Shown: piece after piece, positions 50,890-63,662 of the stretch
How positions within the stretch are numbered: the first letter of the stretch is position 1
How the letters are laid out: each line of letters starts with the position of its first letter
Assembly: GCA_907165065.1 (NCBI GenBank)
Contig: OU015528.1
Span: 73,823,474-73,887,473, forward strand
Length of the DNA: 64,000 nt
Direction: 5' to 3'
Source of the DNA: Caprimulgus europaeus
Taxonomy: Eukaryota; Chordata; Aves; Caprimulgiformes; Caprimulgidae
Translations under genes and position numbers: made by a program
Notes under the pieces: generated by a model
Told to the model about the DNA's origin: nothing
The model's database searches: none
What the model saw: the letters and a program-made list of their open reading frames with translations, nothing else

Positions 50890-51018
50890 AAAAGGTCAGG
50901 CTTGATGGGGCTCTGAGCAATCTGATCTAGTTGAAGATGACCCTGCTCAGTGCGGGAGGGTTGGACTAGATGGCCTTTAAGGGTGCCTTCCAACCCAATA
51001 CATTCTATGACTCTATCC
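50890..51018 (+). mobile_element. CR1 LINE, 3' end
   Basis: AGGCTTGATGGGGCTCTGAG, AATCTGATCTAGTTGAAGATG, GGTTGGACTAGATGGCCTTT and CCTTCCAACCCAATACATTC, ending in ATTCTATGACTCTAT. Close in type to the copies at position 1 and at 61.0 kb. Confidence 0.94.
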
Positions 51019-52080
51019 TAAATTATAAAAGTCTTCAGGTCTAACAGCCACCCTTACTCCTTTGTCTAGCTGGGAATACACAGAATGACTAGACATAAAA
51101 GGATGGACTGAAGATGAGGTTTATTATAGCCTGGAACTGCTCAAACATCCTCATAATTTTAATATATTTTAGTCTTACAGCATCTTCTGACACTGTTGCA
51201 AAGCCAGCTATAAAAATAAATGTTCTTTGTTTTCATTGTGAAGAAGCTATGACACAGCTACAGGAATGAGAGCACAGGCTGTAAGTGCTCCATAGCCCAA
51301 AAGCGTATTTGCTTCGGAGCCCAAAACTGCCCTGGAGTTCAGCTGATGAGAGAAGCTTTCTCATTTCCTATCAACTTAAGGACAACTTCAATGCTTTTCA
51401 GGATTGCCACACTGCAATTTGCAAACATCTATGAATTTCCAGGATCCTAGTCCAACTTGGCTTCACTTGAGGGTTCTTATCAGTTTCCTGTTAGTAGTAA
51501 GAGTTTCCTTCCTTGGATTTCCCTAATGTGATTTTTTTTAATAACTCCAAAGTATGATTCAATAAGCAAATGATAATTCTGTTCCTTTAGCATGACTTTA
51601 ATAAAGTCTTCTAAAAGTTAAAGAGAGAGAAAATTATAAATTCAATACAATTCCCAACTTGTAGCAAGTCAAACTTGAGATCTTATTTAGACTGGTGAAA
51701 GTGTTCTCTAAAATAAGAGTCAACTGTTTACTGAAATCAAAGGTATCTATATATAGCACATTTGTGCATTAAAAAAAATGTAAGCACTATGTAAATGTAA
51801 TGCTCTAAGAAAGCAATGAGAGCTTCCAATGCATTTCATAGCTTAAGTATAAATGTAAAGGTTTCACCCCACATCTAGAAACCACTTCACATTTAAATCT
51901 TTGGTATTATTGGTTGTCACTATTTGTCTTTATCTTTGTTGCCTATGTTCTTGTTCTTTAAACAAATGAGTTGCTCTATTTTGATAGCTCCTATCTACAA
52001 TAACAGTCTGTAAAATGACCCCTGGTGCATTTACCATCCAGCTTCACAAAACTACACTTCTGCTCCAAACAGCAAGCAGC

Positions 52081-52096
52081 AAAAAAAAAAAAAAAA
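52081..52096 (+). repeat. Poly(A) run
   Basis: About 16 consecutive A residues within intron 1. Confidence 0.9.
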
Positions 52097-53347
52097 CAAC
52101 TTGTCACAGTGGTTTTTTTCCTGCAACATGCATTTTTCAAAGGAAGCTACTGAGTCAAACTCAGTATCAAAATACAATTTAATTTGCACCACTGAAGTCA
52201 ATGGAGTTTCCTTACAGCTTGATCCAATGGCACATTTCAAAGAAAAGACGGGAAAAAAAAATCCATAGGCTTATGAATAACAGAAATCTTCCCCAGCTCC
52301 CTTCAGGATTGATTCTCAAGGTTAATTGGCCTTTTATGTACAGATGACTTGCAGGAGCTGGCTCTTTATCTCTGTGAAGTTCAGTTCATAAAATAATTTC
52401 TAAACCCGACTGTGCTATAGCAGGGGAGGAAGCACAAGGCTAGCAGAGAAAGGAGATAAATGGAAGCATTACAAGGAGAAGGAAGAAATAAGAACTACGA
52501 TGGAGGCAGAAAGCAAAGTCATTGCTGCCAAAGAGGATGCAGGGGGCTGTTTTAACAGTAAGGAATCCATTAGAAAGAAGGAGAAATATCTTAATTATCC
52601 TATTACACATTCACAGAGTAAACTAGGCACAAGCAGATAATATTGCAGCATGGATATATGAAGTCAACAGGATAGCTCACATTCATGGTTGGTCTCATCT
52701 TACTATACTGAATTGTACGTTGAGTTTATTTTCCTCCAATAGGATTTTTTTTCTTTTTTCAACTTTTCTTCCTGTTTATGGGCAGTGCACAAAGGCAGCA
52801 GGTAGAACAGTCTGCAAAACATAAGATCCTCACAGGACCTTACATGAATTTTCCTGATGAATTTAATGATCCTGAAACCTAAACACCACCTATAATTGGC
52901 CCTTCATCTCAACTATTGTGAGAGGCAGACTTAGTAAAGCCTTTGTGGTTTCAGACACTGGCAGGAGCTGTATGTCAGGAGGGGACAAGGCTTTCAGCCC
53001 TCAAGCAGCATTAGCGACTTGGGGTGCCATCATCAGAGCTGAACCTAAATGGATGCACACTTCATGCCAGCCACGACAAGCTGCTGGCTCCACCACAGCA
53101 CATACAGGTGTTTTGATAAGAAAACATGAAAAAGAGTTAAAAGCTGTGACAAGATTGTTGCTTTAATTGCCTTACCTGCACATGCAAGAATATTTGAAAG
53201 ACAGCAGTTCCATCATCAGTGTACCTGAGGACCCTTGTATTAGATTTAGAAAGTCAAAATCTACCCCAGCTTCCTAGTAAAATATTTGTATACCACACCT
53301 TTGCTCTCCAGGGAAAACAGAGAGCCTTGGAAGGCCTCCATCATTGC

Positions 53348-53419
53348 CATCACAGGATGCAGAGATGGACTCATCACAGGATGCAGAGATGGACTCATCA
53401 CAGGATGCAGAGAGGGAGT
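53348..53419 (+). repeat. 24-bp minisatellite, three copies
   Basis: Three head-to-tail copies of a 24-base unit beginning CATCACAGGATGCAGAGATG. The first two are identical; the third differs near its end (AGAGGGAGTC for AGATGGACTC). The unit is a multiple of three, so a plus-strand open frame crossing it repeats an eight-residue peptide; this is not evidence of coding. Confidence 0.92.
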
Positions 53420-53574
53420 CCAGGAACCAGTCCTGATCATCCTGTTAGAAGTGAGATGTCCTCATCTCACACTGTCAGTATTTCAGGCAGTTCAGCTTCA
53501 ACTCAGTGCTCGAGGAGCAATAAGCAGCAGAACAAAACTGATGTCACATTTTCCCTCTCCATTACAACCACTTA

Positions 53575-53682
53575 CAACCTATTTGAATTTGAACTGGATT
53601 TTTGAATTGAATTTCAAATGAATTTTTGAATTGAATTTGAACTGAGTTTAAAACAAATTTATATTTGAATTGAATTTTTCCC
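53575..53682 (+). repeat. Degenerate GAATT-rich repeat tract
   Basis: Many copies of TTGAATTGAATTT-like and TTTGAATTTGAA units in about 100 bases, strongly AT-rich and not in exact register. Confidence 0.75.
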
Positions 53683-54724
53683 TAAGCTATTTATTTACAC
53701 CCTTCATCACTGGTATCTTTTATTATTTCTTCAGGAAAAGCCACCAGGAGACACTGGCACCAAACTGATCTTTTTCACTGTACTACTTGACAAATTTTGT
53801 CTGTTATGTGTCACTCTGTATCTCTGGATCTCTCCAAATATTCCTTATTTCTAAATTTCTGCTTAACACTGAACACCTCTTTTAGACTATATTTACTACA
53901 GATATTGAATTTTTCACTGGAAGTCATTTTTTTTCTGGTTAATGTAATCGTCCCTTCTCTAAGAAGTCATTAGAAAGTCATTTTTTTTCTTATTGATAGA
54001 TATTAGCTAGTGTGCAGGAAGTGAGTCATTTGTGAGAGGATTCTCGCTTGCAGTTACATGGTAGAGCACTCCAGCATGTGTTAACATTTCCATATCACCT
54101 ATTTAAACCTCAAATATAGAGTATTCTAGTATCCAGCCCAACCTCAGAACTATGCATGTATCTGTAAGGGCTGATAGATCGAGGGCTAGGATCTGTACAC
54201 TCTCTGACCAGTTGCACTCCCTGGTATGTGTTGGATCCTTTACAGGAGAGATGGAACTTTTCAAATTAAAATTATCAAACATGCATGTGGACAAAAAGCT
54301 GTCTAAATGTCCAGGGACAGCTTAGGAAAGGGATGTAAGAAAGAATTGGATTTCCATTCCAAATTTGTCTCAGTCTCCTTCTGAGTAAAGCAATGCAATT
54401 CCGCTGTTAAGACACATACAGTCGATTCACTGCATATGGTTAAATCTTTTTCTTGCATAGAAACAAGGAAGAGTTTCATGTCATTTTCTTTGTGTACACC
54501 TAAATTCCTAAAAAAAAAGTAAAAAAAACACCAAGGATGTAAAAGTAATTTATTGGATGCTCTGTCACTAAGTTACACATTTAGCAAGCAAGTATCTCCA
54601 TGCCATTAATTATTCCTTTTTCCTCAGTGTTTCCTATACCTATCAGTTTATACCACCTACACAGTTCCTGGGGGTAGCTGAAATGTTAAATAGATGGAAA
54701 TGTTAAATGCTTTTTGCTCTGTGA

Positions 54725-55135
54725 CCTAGTCACCCTGCTATGAATCTCGGCCTGGACGTGTCACTGCTTTGCTTATAACTCCTCGGCCACTTATCAATCC
54801 ACGCAACAGGATTCAAAGCACAGGCTGAATTTGGTTTATGAGCGGGTTTCAATGCAGTACCATAGCAAGTGCTTTATCACAGGCCAGATATAAATAACAT
54901 GAGCTGTAGTCACCCCCATCTACTGATTTGTCTCTATCAGGAAAAGCAATGAAATTTGTCTGACATCATTTGTTCCAGTGAAACCCATGATTTTGCTATT
55001 TGTTAGATAATGATTTTCTCTCCTCCATTATTTGTTACACTGTTTTAGTCGGGATCATGGGGCAGTGACAGCCAAGACTGCCTTTTTTTGAAAATTGGTA
55101 CAGCATTGTTTTTTCCGTTTCTCAGATTTTTCCAT
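54725..55135 (-). mobile_element. Old CR1/L3-like LINE reverse transcriptase remnant
   Basis: On the minus strand the segment near 55084-55110 reads NAVPIFKK, the conserved start of the CR1-type reverse transcriptase fingers. Further along, ACATCATTTGTTCCAGTGAA and CCCATG match the reverse-strand 'gacatgatttgttcttgacaaatccatg' string, and TTATCACAGGCCAGATATAAA the 'aaagccttactaaagtc' region. Stops and indels are frequent. The flanks (about 53.7-54.7 and 55.1-55.7 kb) may belong to the same old insertion but I cannot align them. Confidence 0.65.
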
Positions 55136-56940
55136 TACTCATTATCATACTGAACTCTTTATATACATTAATTGAATATTTGTTTTCTATATTCAAATTA
55201 TCCTTCCAAATATTGTACAAGCTCTTGACCACTTTCTAATTATTTTCAATAAAGTTATTTCACAGGTGATTATCCCTTCATCATAAAATACTTAAGCCAT
55301 TTTCAGTAATGGAGTGAGTGCGAAGTAAACGATATTTTCTCTAGGAGTCTGTAAAAGCTCTCTCCATTTCTTAATATATTTTGACCAACATCACCAGCCA
55401 ACATCATGTATTTTATATAATATGTATAATTCCTCGTTTTTGTTTGCTCTTTTTCCCCTCTTAGTCATAGATGCCTCTTTATACCTTCATCTGGTTGTTT
55501 ACCTTTCCCAGTGCAGATATTTTTATACCCACTGTTTTGATAATACCATTGCTTTTATTTCTTTTTCTGAAGAGCTCTGATTAGCTAGTCCATAATATTT
55601 TAAGAAAAACCTTATGTCCTTTACTACCACTGGATTTTCTCAGCTACTCCCCAGTAGTCCCAGCCCTGATAAGAGAACAGGCTGTACATGAACCCCTGAT
55701 GCTCTGCCCTCGGCACTGCTGCCTGCAGAGCACTGGGCATTCACAGTAGGAGGTACTAGCCCGGCAAAGCACTCCAACCATGCTCAGGTACCACCAAAAT
55801 CATGGCCAAGACCATCAGCAGATCAGGTTCTGCAGTCCACTTTTGCTCTGTTCAATCTTTGCTTTTTCAAGAAGAATTTCCAAGTCTTGCTGCACATACA
55901 GGCCATAGGAAAGGATTGGTGCTGTCAACTGCACGTCACAACACCCCATATCAAAAAGTCCATTGAATTAGATCATCAGAGCAAAACCAGTAAATGACAA
56001 AAGCAGCACGCCTCAGGCTGCAGACTCTTTTCCAGCCATTCCCATCCTGAGCATCACCATGGAAAACACATTGCAACTTGAAGAAAATTCATGTGGAGTT
56101 GTCTGGGAAAATTTGGAAACACTAACATCACTTGAACCAGGGGTGGCTTTCTTAACCTTGGTTTTCCTTTTAGACACCTGTATGTAACAGCTTCACTATA
56201 TCCCAGTCTGTCCTATTTTAACCTGCAGAAGAAATTACAGCTACTGAAATCAGTGGAGTTAGACTGTCAAATCCATCAAAGACCTGGTCACTGGCTTGCC
56301 AGTGAATAGGGCAGAGGTTGTTATTCACAGCAAGAATGTACACAGCTTCTAGGCTAACGGAGACTCTCTTCCTGCTGAACCACTAACATCTAACCTAATC
56401 CAAATAAAAATATAATGAGAATTTTTGATGGAAACAATTTCTTGAATCATGTTTCCTAAAATGATGAAACTACTAAGCAGTGATGATTGCCCACAACAAC
56501 ATCTACTCAGTAAGTCTGGAGCTGTGCTTTCCTCTTAGAAGCAGCAACCTTCCTTTAGCAACACACGCTTCATTAAGGACATACAGAGCCAGATGTAATG
56601 ACTAATGGCCTCTACACAAGCAAGTCATCCCACTGACTTCAGAGAAATTACCCATGTGAGCCAGAGTTGCTGAAAAACACCATTTCTCATCTACTGATGC
56701 TTTCAAACATATTAATCTAACTACAGCTGCTCTTTTTAAAAAATTGTTAAACGAATTACCAACAGTGAAACTGGGCTCTCTAGCAAAGACTGACAACCTA
56801 AGGCTGTGGAGTCCACTTTGGCCATGTAAAAGAATGGGAAGCTGCGTGGTGAGGCCACTCTCTAAGTGGGTCTGAGCATCCTCAAGTTTATACAAATGGG
56901 CAGATCCTTCCTGCCTGGACCCCAGATGACATATAACACC

Positions 56941-56968
<28 letters not shown>
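56941..56968 (+). repeat. 28-base poly(A) run
   Basis: Twenty-eight uninterrupted A residues preceded by ATATAACACC, with no polyadenylation signal just upstream and no retrogene recognised next to it. Confidence 0.92.
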
Positions 56969-56973
<5 letters not shown>

Positions 56974-58334
56974 CTTATTAGTGTCCTACTCCAGTACTTT
57001 TGTCATGGAACTAGAGATTTAGTATCAACAGCATCCAGTCTCCCAGAGCCATGCTGCCTGAAGAAAGGGAAGGAAGACCAAATCCCAAAGAGATAAGTAC
57101 CTTTTCCACAAATTCAGGAGTGTTTTTCTTGAGGTCTATAGGACTGGCGGGACTCTTTAACCACTGGTAGGACTCTTGACTCGCTCCATGCTTCTCTCCT
57201 CACCTCCTTCTACTAGACACCTGATATTTTTGCACACTCCCTTGCTTTTCTCTGCAATACCATGCAAGAAGACACAGGAGGAACATGTTCAACACCATGC
57301 CCATTCAGAAACTGAATTTGCTGCTGAGAATTTAATCACAGATAGCAATCAATGCAGCAAACTGGGAAGTGATCAAATGAGAAACAGGGGTAAGTGCAAA
57401 GCATAGGCATGATACAGCAGTGTGCCTCTTCCTACACATTACACTTCATGTGTATCCACAATCAAATAGCTTTATAATATACAGGGATTATATTATACCA
57501 CATAAAAAGAACGTGCCTTAATTACCAATAACTGATGGCTTAGGTTGACCAAAAAAACAGGGTCTTTTACCAAATTTTATTATCACCTCCTCCAAAACAT
57601 TTCTACAAAGTTTGGTGCAGCACACTAGTTTTAACATTATTTTCACTAATGAAAATGTATTAACACTTTCCAAGCACCCATTACCCTTCAAGTACAGAGC
57701 CCTTTCTATTCACAGAAAAGATCATTTTACCTTGACATTTCTAATTAAATTAAAAACATTGCTCATAGATAAATAATAAATGAGAGTGCAGATGCTCTTT
57801 TCTGCATGACAGAAGGGAACAGGGAATTACTCACAAGTATGAATACAAATGAAACTACTAGACCTGTCCACAACACGCACATCTGGGTACCATAACAACT
57901 AGAGATTCACTGACTCATTTTCCACTCACTTTTCTCCAGTATCCCATCTAATCCATGGTACAGTTTTATTTTTCTTCCTGAGTAGTCCTGTGATGAGTAA
58001 GTAGGACCAAAATGTACATCTAAGAAAGAACGCTGTTTTTCTTTGGGCTGTAGGTAGTTCTGGTAGTAACCTTAAGTTGCACATTAGTTGTACGTTTTTT
58101 CTTGAACAAAAGAAACTGCTATAAGTAACCAGAGATATTTCCATCATCCCCCCAGCTTGATTACTCATAATGGTGTAGAAGAGTGAGTCAGGAACATGAC
58201 TCTGTATTAAATATCTGTGAGGGTTGAAGATAACTGGCTTAAAAACATCCTGAGTTTTACTCTCTTGGAGATATCACACTACAGACTTCAGGCTTCAGCT
58301 TTGCATTAGGAAAAGGTATGTTCATTAGTGTTTA

Positions 58335-58452
58335 GAGCAAGCACTGGGAATAGGGCTTACAGCTCCTGGTCTGCCATCTGCCACCAGCGTGAGCTGTTGT
58401 GTGGCTTTGAGACAATGATCGGGCCTCCCACTTCAGTCTCTCCATCTCCAGT
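58335..58452 (+). mobile_element. MIR-like SINE remnant
   Basis: ACAGCTCCTGGTCTGCCATC, GCTGTTGTGTGGCTTTGAGAC and CCACTTCAGTCTCTCCATCTCC follow the MIR order 'ctctgccac...ctgtgtgaccttgggcaagtcacttcacctctctg...ccatct'. Diverged, by-eye call. It abuts a CR1 3' end. Confidence 0.5.
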
Positions 58453-58454
58453 AG

Positions 58455-58546
58455 CTGGCGTGGTGCTGTTGGATTGACGGTTGGGCTTCATGATCTTAGA
58501 GGTCTTTTCCAACCTTAATGATCTTACGACTCTATTCTGTGATTCT
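58455..58546 (+). mobile_element. CR1 LINE, 3' end
   Basis: GGTGCTGTTGGATTGACGG, GGGCTTCATGATCTTAGAGG, TCTTTTCCAACCTTAATGATC and a terminal CTATTCTGTGATTCTC show a short + orientation CR1 3' end. Confidence 0.88.
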
Positions 58547-60561
58547 CTTTTAAAGCTCTTTTTTACAGGACACAGGTATTATAAGACAAATGTGCACACT
58601 TAGGTTTGTTAATGTCCTAATACACCAATGGTTAAGGGCTGCAGCATATTGTGTTATGCCTCACTGCTGGAAATACAGAAAACTCAGAAGCAAGGCACAA
58701 TTATTTATAGGCTGCTTAACTTCCAGACAATAATACAGGTTTCATTCCCATCTATTATCCTGTACAGTCAGAGAAGACAACAGCTGCAAAAGCTAAACCA
58801 TTCACATATTATACCAAAAAAAATCAGATGCAGACCCCAACTCTCCTCCCAATTGTGGTGGGAGCTTGCATTCCCCTGGACATCCAACGGTCTGAATCAA
58901 CCTCACTGCTCTCAAAATCACAACGGCAGCTCATGTGCCCACCACAGTTGCCTGGCCGTGGCATAGAGTCAGCTCCCACTCCGGCAGGTGAGCTCCTTCC
59001 CGACAGCATCAGAGGGAGCTGGAGCAAAGCAGAAAACAACACATTGTGCTTCTCGTGGAAAACTGAGAGAGAGCAGCCTTGCTCCTAAGAAATGTTATTA
59101 AGAAACTGCTAACATTATTTAACACCATTTCATCTACCCTTATTGATTGGAAAGTTGTTAAGGCAGCAATTTAGGCTTAGTCACAAAATGGCATAATTAA
59201 AATTTCACTATGAATTCACAGCGAATGGATTCACTGAGTATCCAAAACACTTCCTATCTGAACGTTCATTCTTGTTCGGATTATGGAGTCAAACACTCCT
59301 ATCAGTAATTCCAGTTCCTTCTTAACTTACTCAGGCAGGGTCAGCATTTATATTGGCCTTTGTGTAAGTCTGTTCCCTCCTCATAGGCCATGCCAGTATG
59401 GGGGAAAAGAGGGAACACTCACACACTGTCATATATCTTCAAAATAATTAGCTCAAAGACCTAGAGATTGATTCAAAAGGCAACATCCAATAACAGAGAG
59501 AATGAGCCATCATTAAGTCTCCAGTTTCAGTAGCACATCACTTAATCCTAAAGGCAAAATAACAACAAACAAACTATTTTCTCTATAATTTTATTTTTAT
59601 TACTTCTTCAATAACAGTGAACAGGACCAGACTTTACCACTGTTAACTGACTTTGCTACTCTGGGAATAAAAGGCAAATACTGTGCTACCCTGTGTAGGA
59701 GGCTGAGAAATTGAGATGTCAATTTTCCTCTTTTGTAGAATTGGAAGAAGAAATTATATCAGGCCATAACATTGAATGAAAATAACAGCTTTGACACTGA
59801 AATTGCCTAAAGGCAGAAAAATGCTGCCCAGTTCTAGAGGTGAAACATTTGAGATAAAAGTGATGTCATAATAATCAGAGACAAAGACCTCAAGACTGTC
59901 AAGATACCTTTAAAAGCACAGGCAATTAATCCTCTAATGAGGAGGTGAAAGGTACAAAGTTACTACCTCTCCCTTTAGCTCAAGGACTCAGGCAACGCTA
60001 GGATTATTTTACAGGAGATACTCCAAACATCTTCCTACCCAAGCGAGGTGTTTAGGTAGCCCCCAAGCACAGAAACCTCACGTGCTTTGCTTAACCACTC
60101 CCATGCAGTCATGGGGCTGCTCAAACCTCAAGGACCGAGGGGAACTGGCATGAAACTGCTCCTCCATGGCTCAGAGCTGCTGATGGTACCAGGGGCACAG
60201 CATATCTCCAGGCATGCAAAAAACATGGCACAGCACCCAGGGTGGTGGTGAGAGCAGTGAGGAGATGCCATCCATCAGGGCCCAGCATGGAATTTTATGT
60301 TAATCATGATGACATTTGCATGGCTGAAGATAAAAATCAACTATGCAGTGAAATGTAACCCAAATGAAAGCTTTGAAGAAGCTTTGGTCATTCAGGATTT
60401 CTCTAGGAACTACAATCAGGTTTATTCTCCTCACCCTGAAGGCAAAAATGAAAATCCATTGCAATTAAAAATAGATGAAGTCTGAAATAATTCAGAATTT
60501 GTCCTAAAAACATACAGGATCAGGATAGAAGTAGTTTGGGGTTTTGTTCAAAATTATCATC

Positions 60562-60712
60562 CTCGCGGCCTCCTCTGGATACGTTCCAACTGATCAATGT
60601 CTTTCTTGTGTTGGGGGCTCCAGAACTGGACACAGCACTCCAGGTGGGGCCCCATGAGAGCGGAGTACAGAGGGAGAATCACCTCTCTTGACCTGCTGGC
60701 CACGCTTCACAT
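60562..60712 (-). mobile_element. CR1 LINE, internal fragment
   Basis: CCTCTGGATACGTTCCAACTG, ATCAATGTCTTTCTTGTG, GAACTGGACACAGCACTCC and AGGTGGGGCCCCATGAGAGC are a reverse-orientation piece of the CR1 C-terminal coding region with no 3' end. It lies 280 bases from the copy at 60994 but is not in the order expected of a single element. Confidence 0.92.
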
Positions 60713-60993
60713 GACAGTTTTGGAAAACTTAAGGACACACCATAACAACAGGTGAAAAAACAAGGATAAGACTTTCAGAGACCAGTCTAAGTCCACTCTC
60801 ATTTCAATCAGTATCAGAAATTCCACCCATTTAAATTGAAACTAAACCCAATCAACATCAAATCCTTTGTGAAACCCATCCCCTCCATATTCCCGGGACT
60901 CAAGATGTCATTTTTTTCCATCATGAAGAAATCCACCATAATCAAGCTAAACCAAAGTTTCTGAGGAAATACCAAACCTTGTTCTGACAACAT

Positions 60994-61450
60994 GATCATA
61001 GAATCATAGAAGAGTTTGGGTTGGAAGGGACCTTTAAAGGCCATCTAGTCCAACCCCCTGCACTGAGCAGGGACATCTTCAACCAGATCAGGTTGCTCAG
61101 AGCCCCGTTCAACCTGACCTTGAATGTTTCCAGGGACAGGGCTTCTACCACCTCTGTGGGCAACCTGTGCCGGTGTTTCACCACTCTCATTGTAAAAAAT
61201 TTCTTCCTTACATCTAGTCTAAATCTCCCCACTTTTAGTTCAAAACCATTACCCTTTGTCCTATCGCTAAAGGCCCTGATAAAAAGTCTGTCCCCATCTT
61301 TCTTATAGGCCCAGTTTAAGTATTGAAAGGCCACAATAAGGTCTCCTTGGAGACTTCTCTTCTCCAGGCTGAACAACCCCAACTCTCTCAGCCTTTCTTC
61401 AGAGGAGACGTGTTCCAACCCTCTGATCATGTTTGTGGCAGTACCATGCA
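60994..61450 (-). mobile_element. CR1 LINE, 3' fragment with open C-terminal frame
   Basis: Begins ATCATAGAATCATAGAAGAG and runs through GGTTGGAAGGGACCTTTAAAG to CATGTTTGTGGCAG. On the minus strand it is open for about 150 codons, with CR1 ORF2 C-terminal landmarks LRELGLFSLEKRSLQGDL, GRFRLDVRKKFFTMRVVKH and RLPTEVVEALSLETFKVRL. It has no reverse transcriptase core and is 5'-truncated. The unbroken frame suggests a relatively recent insertion. Confidence 0.94.
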
Positions 61451-63648
61451 GCACCAGCTCAACCCAGGAGCATGGGAATATAATTATGTGAAGGGCTTGA
61501 ATTTTTCAGAACTAAATAGGAACAATCCTCTCTGAACTGCAACTGGATACACATAAACCAGTCACATCTGTTGTTATTTTTCATCTGTAAAATAAGGCTA
61601 GAAGATATCTGCTCTGCTACAGAGCCACTGCAAGAGAATATGTATAATTTCCTGTAAGGTACTAGAGTATTGCAGGATGTGTCTGTGTACCACAGACAGT
61701 CAAGAGCTGGTTCCCCACATAATCTACAATCATTTAAAGTTTTTCTCTGATAACACCAAAATGTATTTATTTTCTTAAAAATGAGTTTTGATTGTAACTC
61801 AATTAATATTGGTAAGCAGCAATAACATGGATCCTCCTTTTGCATAAATGACAAAATGTTCTGCACTTAAACACTCTATTCACACGCTGTGTTTTAGGTA
61901 CCACTGTGGTAAAGGAACAGGGCTATACTCTCCCCTCCTGCTACTCAGCCCAGCTCATCCCCTTCCACCCCTCTCCCACGCATGGGATGACCAGCTCATG
62001 TAATCCCTCCTTCATCTGCCTCACTGGAGATGAGCCAACACAGTCCTCGCACATTTTTAAACTCAGCAGGGAGAGGGGTTGGCAGAGAGGTGGAGATGCC
62101 CTTTCCAGTTCCTAAGGCTGCAGTTAGAAAGCCTCAACTTGTCACAACCCTTTCTCCAATAACCAGTGCCTTGATATCCAACAGCATTCATTGGATTCAT
62201 GCAGAGACATTTTATGCACAGGAGCAGCAAAAAATATAATGAGCTGCCTAGTCAGGAGAAGTGCATGAACTAACAGCCTATTTATACAACTTTACTTATT
62301 TTTGATATATAATATGATTTAGTTTATGATAGAAATTTATATAATCTGAGGGGAAAAAACAGCCCAGCCAACTTTCAGCCAGCCAGCCTCTAGGACAAGG
62401 GAGCAGTGCAAGTGCTGCAATGGGCTTCATTACCCATCCCCACCCTCCTCTTCCTCTACAGCCCCTGCTCTGCCAGGACGTGATGCACCCAGTTCTCACC
62501 TGTCAGTGTTTCACCACACATTTAATTATTGTTCTTTCCAATGCCTGGAATACATCTAATAACCTTTGCTAACTTGAATTTGGTTTTCAGGATTCCCAGC
62601 ACCAACCCCATGTATTTCTGATATACACTCATCCAGTTCTAATGCTTAAACCACTCCGGGTCCTGAGGACCTTTCTCAAAAGGTTTTGCAGTCCAAACAG
62701 CACATTGGATTTGATTGCAAGGTCAGATTTTGCTGTTTCTGGCCTTAAATAACAACTGCTTTGAAGGAGGTCAGCTACTCTGACACTAGCATTGTCTTTC
62801 GTGTGGAGCAAAGAAATTGGTGTGATCATTTTGTCACAGGTCTCCCACAAAATTCTTTAAAACAGTTTACCCCTTGTAGAAAGATGCTGAATGCAATAAG
62901 CCACAGCCAGACCTTACCCATAACAGACTTGTCAGCGGCGCGTTGGCTTACTGCAGTGTAGCAGCACGTCATCTGCTGTCTCTGTGAACTGTAACACTGA
63001 GCACTTACACAGCCTTTCATCCTCATACAGCTCTACAAATATTAAAAGAGCCCAAAGGACAGTTCAGAGTCTTTCCTCTTGAAAATTAACCTCTATGAAA
63101 ATGAATGCGCTGTGGCCAAGTCCCTCCCACTTCCCAGTTTTCTTCCAGGGAGTATGTCAGTAAGAGTCCCTGGCACGAGGGCTCTTGGAAAGCAAATATT
63201 AAATCTTCAACACAGGATGGCAACTCCATCACCCAGTGAGAGGACAGAGCCAGAGGGCAAGCCTCATGTTCATTCACACCACAGGATGTTTCAGTTTTGG
63301 CTCTCCAGGAGTCAAAGCATGCTCTTGAATGCATTCGTGGTGTCCACACATCACACCCTTTATACACCTGCAAGACACAACTTCTCCAGCTCTCTAACTC
63401 TGACACTGTCCACCATCATTGCTGGACAAACACCAGCAGAAGAAGGATGGATCCATCTCATCCAATTTCAACCATCTACATGGCGGGACTTCTTGTGGGG
63501 TCAACAAGAACATGCCAAGGGTGGACTTGGTACAGGATAGGGTGGGACGCAGGTTGGAGATGGCAGTATTGCTCACTGGAGAAGCACCACTCAGAGAGAT
63601 GAATCCCATTCAATTTCTTGCACTAAAAGAAGCCAAACAAATTAATTC

Positions 63649-63662
63649 TAAAAAAAAAAAAA
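63649..63662 (+). repeat. Poly(A) run
   Basis: About 13 consecutive A residues in intron 1. Confidence 0.85.

Noticed and set aside
53219-53621. Open frames encoding a repeated eight-residue peptide
   Set aside because: The repetition is explained by the 24-bp minisatellite, whose unit length is a multiple of three.
60562-61450. Single long CR1 covering both fragments
   Set aside because: The 60562-60712 piece corresponds to a more 5' part of CR1 yet lies on the 3' side of the 60994-61450 copy, so these are two insertions or a rearrangement, not one continuous element.
63079-63540. 153-codon plus-strand open run near the right edge
   Set aside because: Several overlapping frames are open here on both strands, which points to low stop density rather than coding. 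No recognised family.
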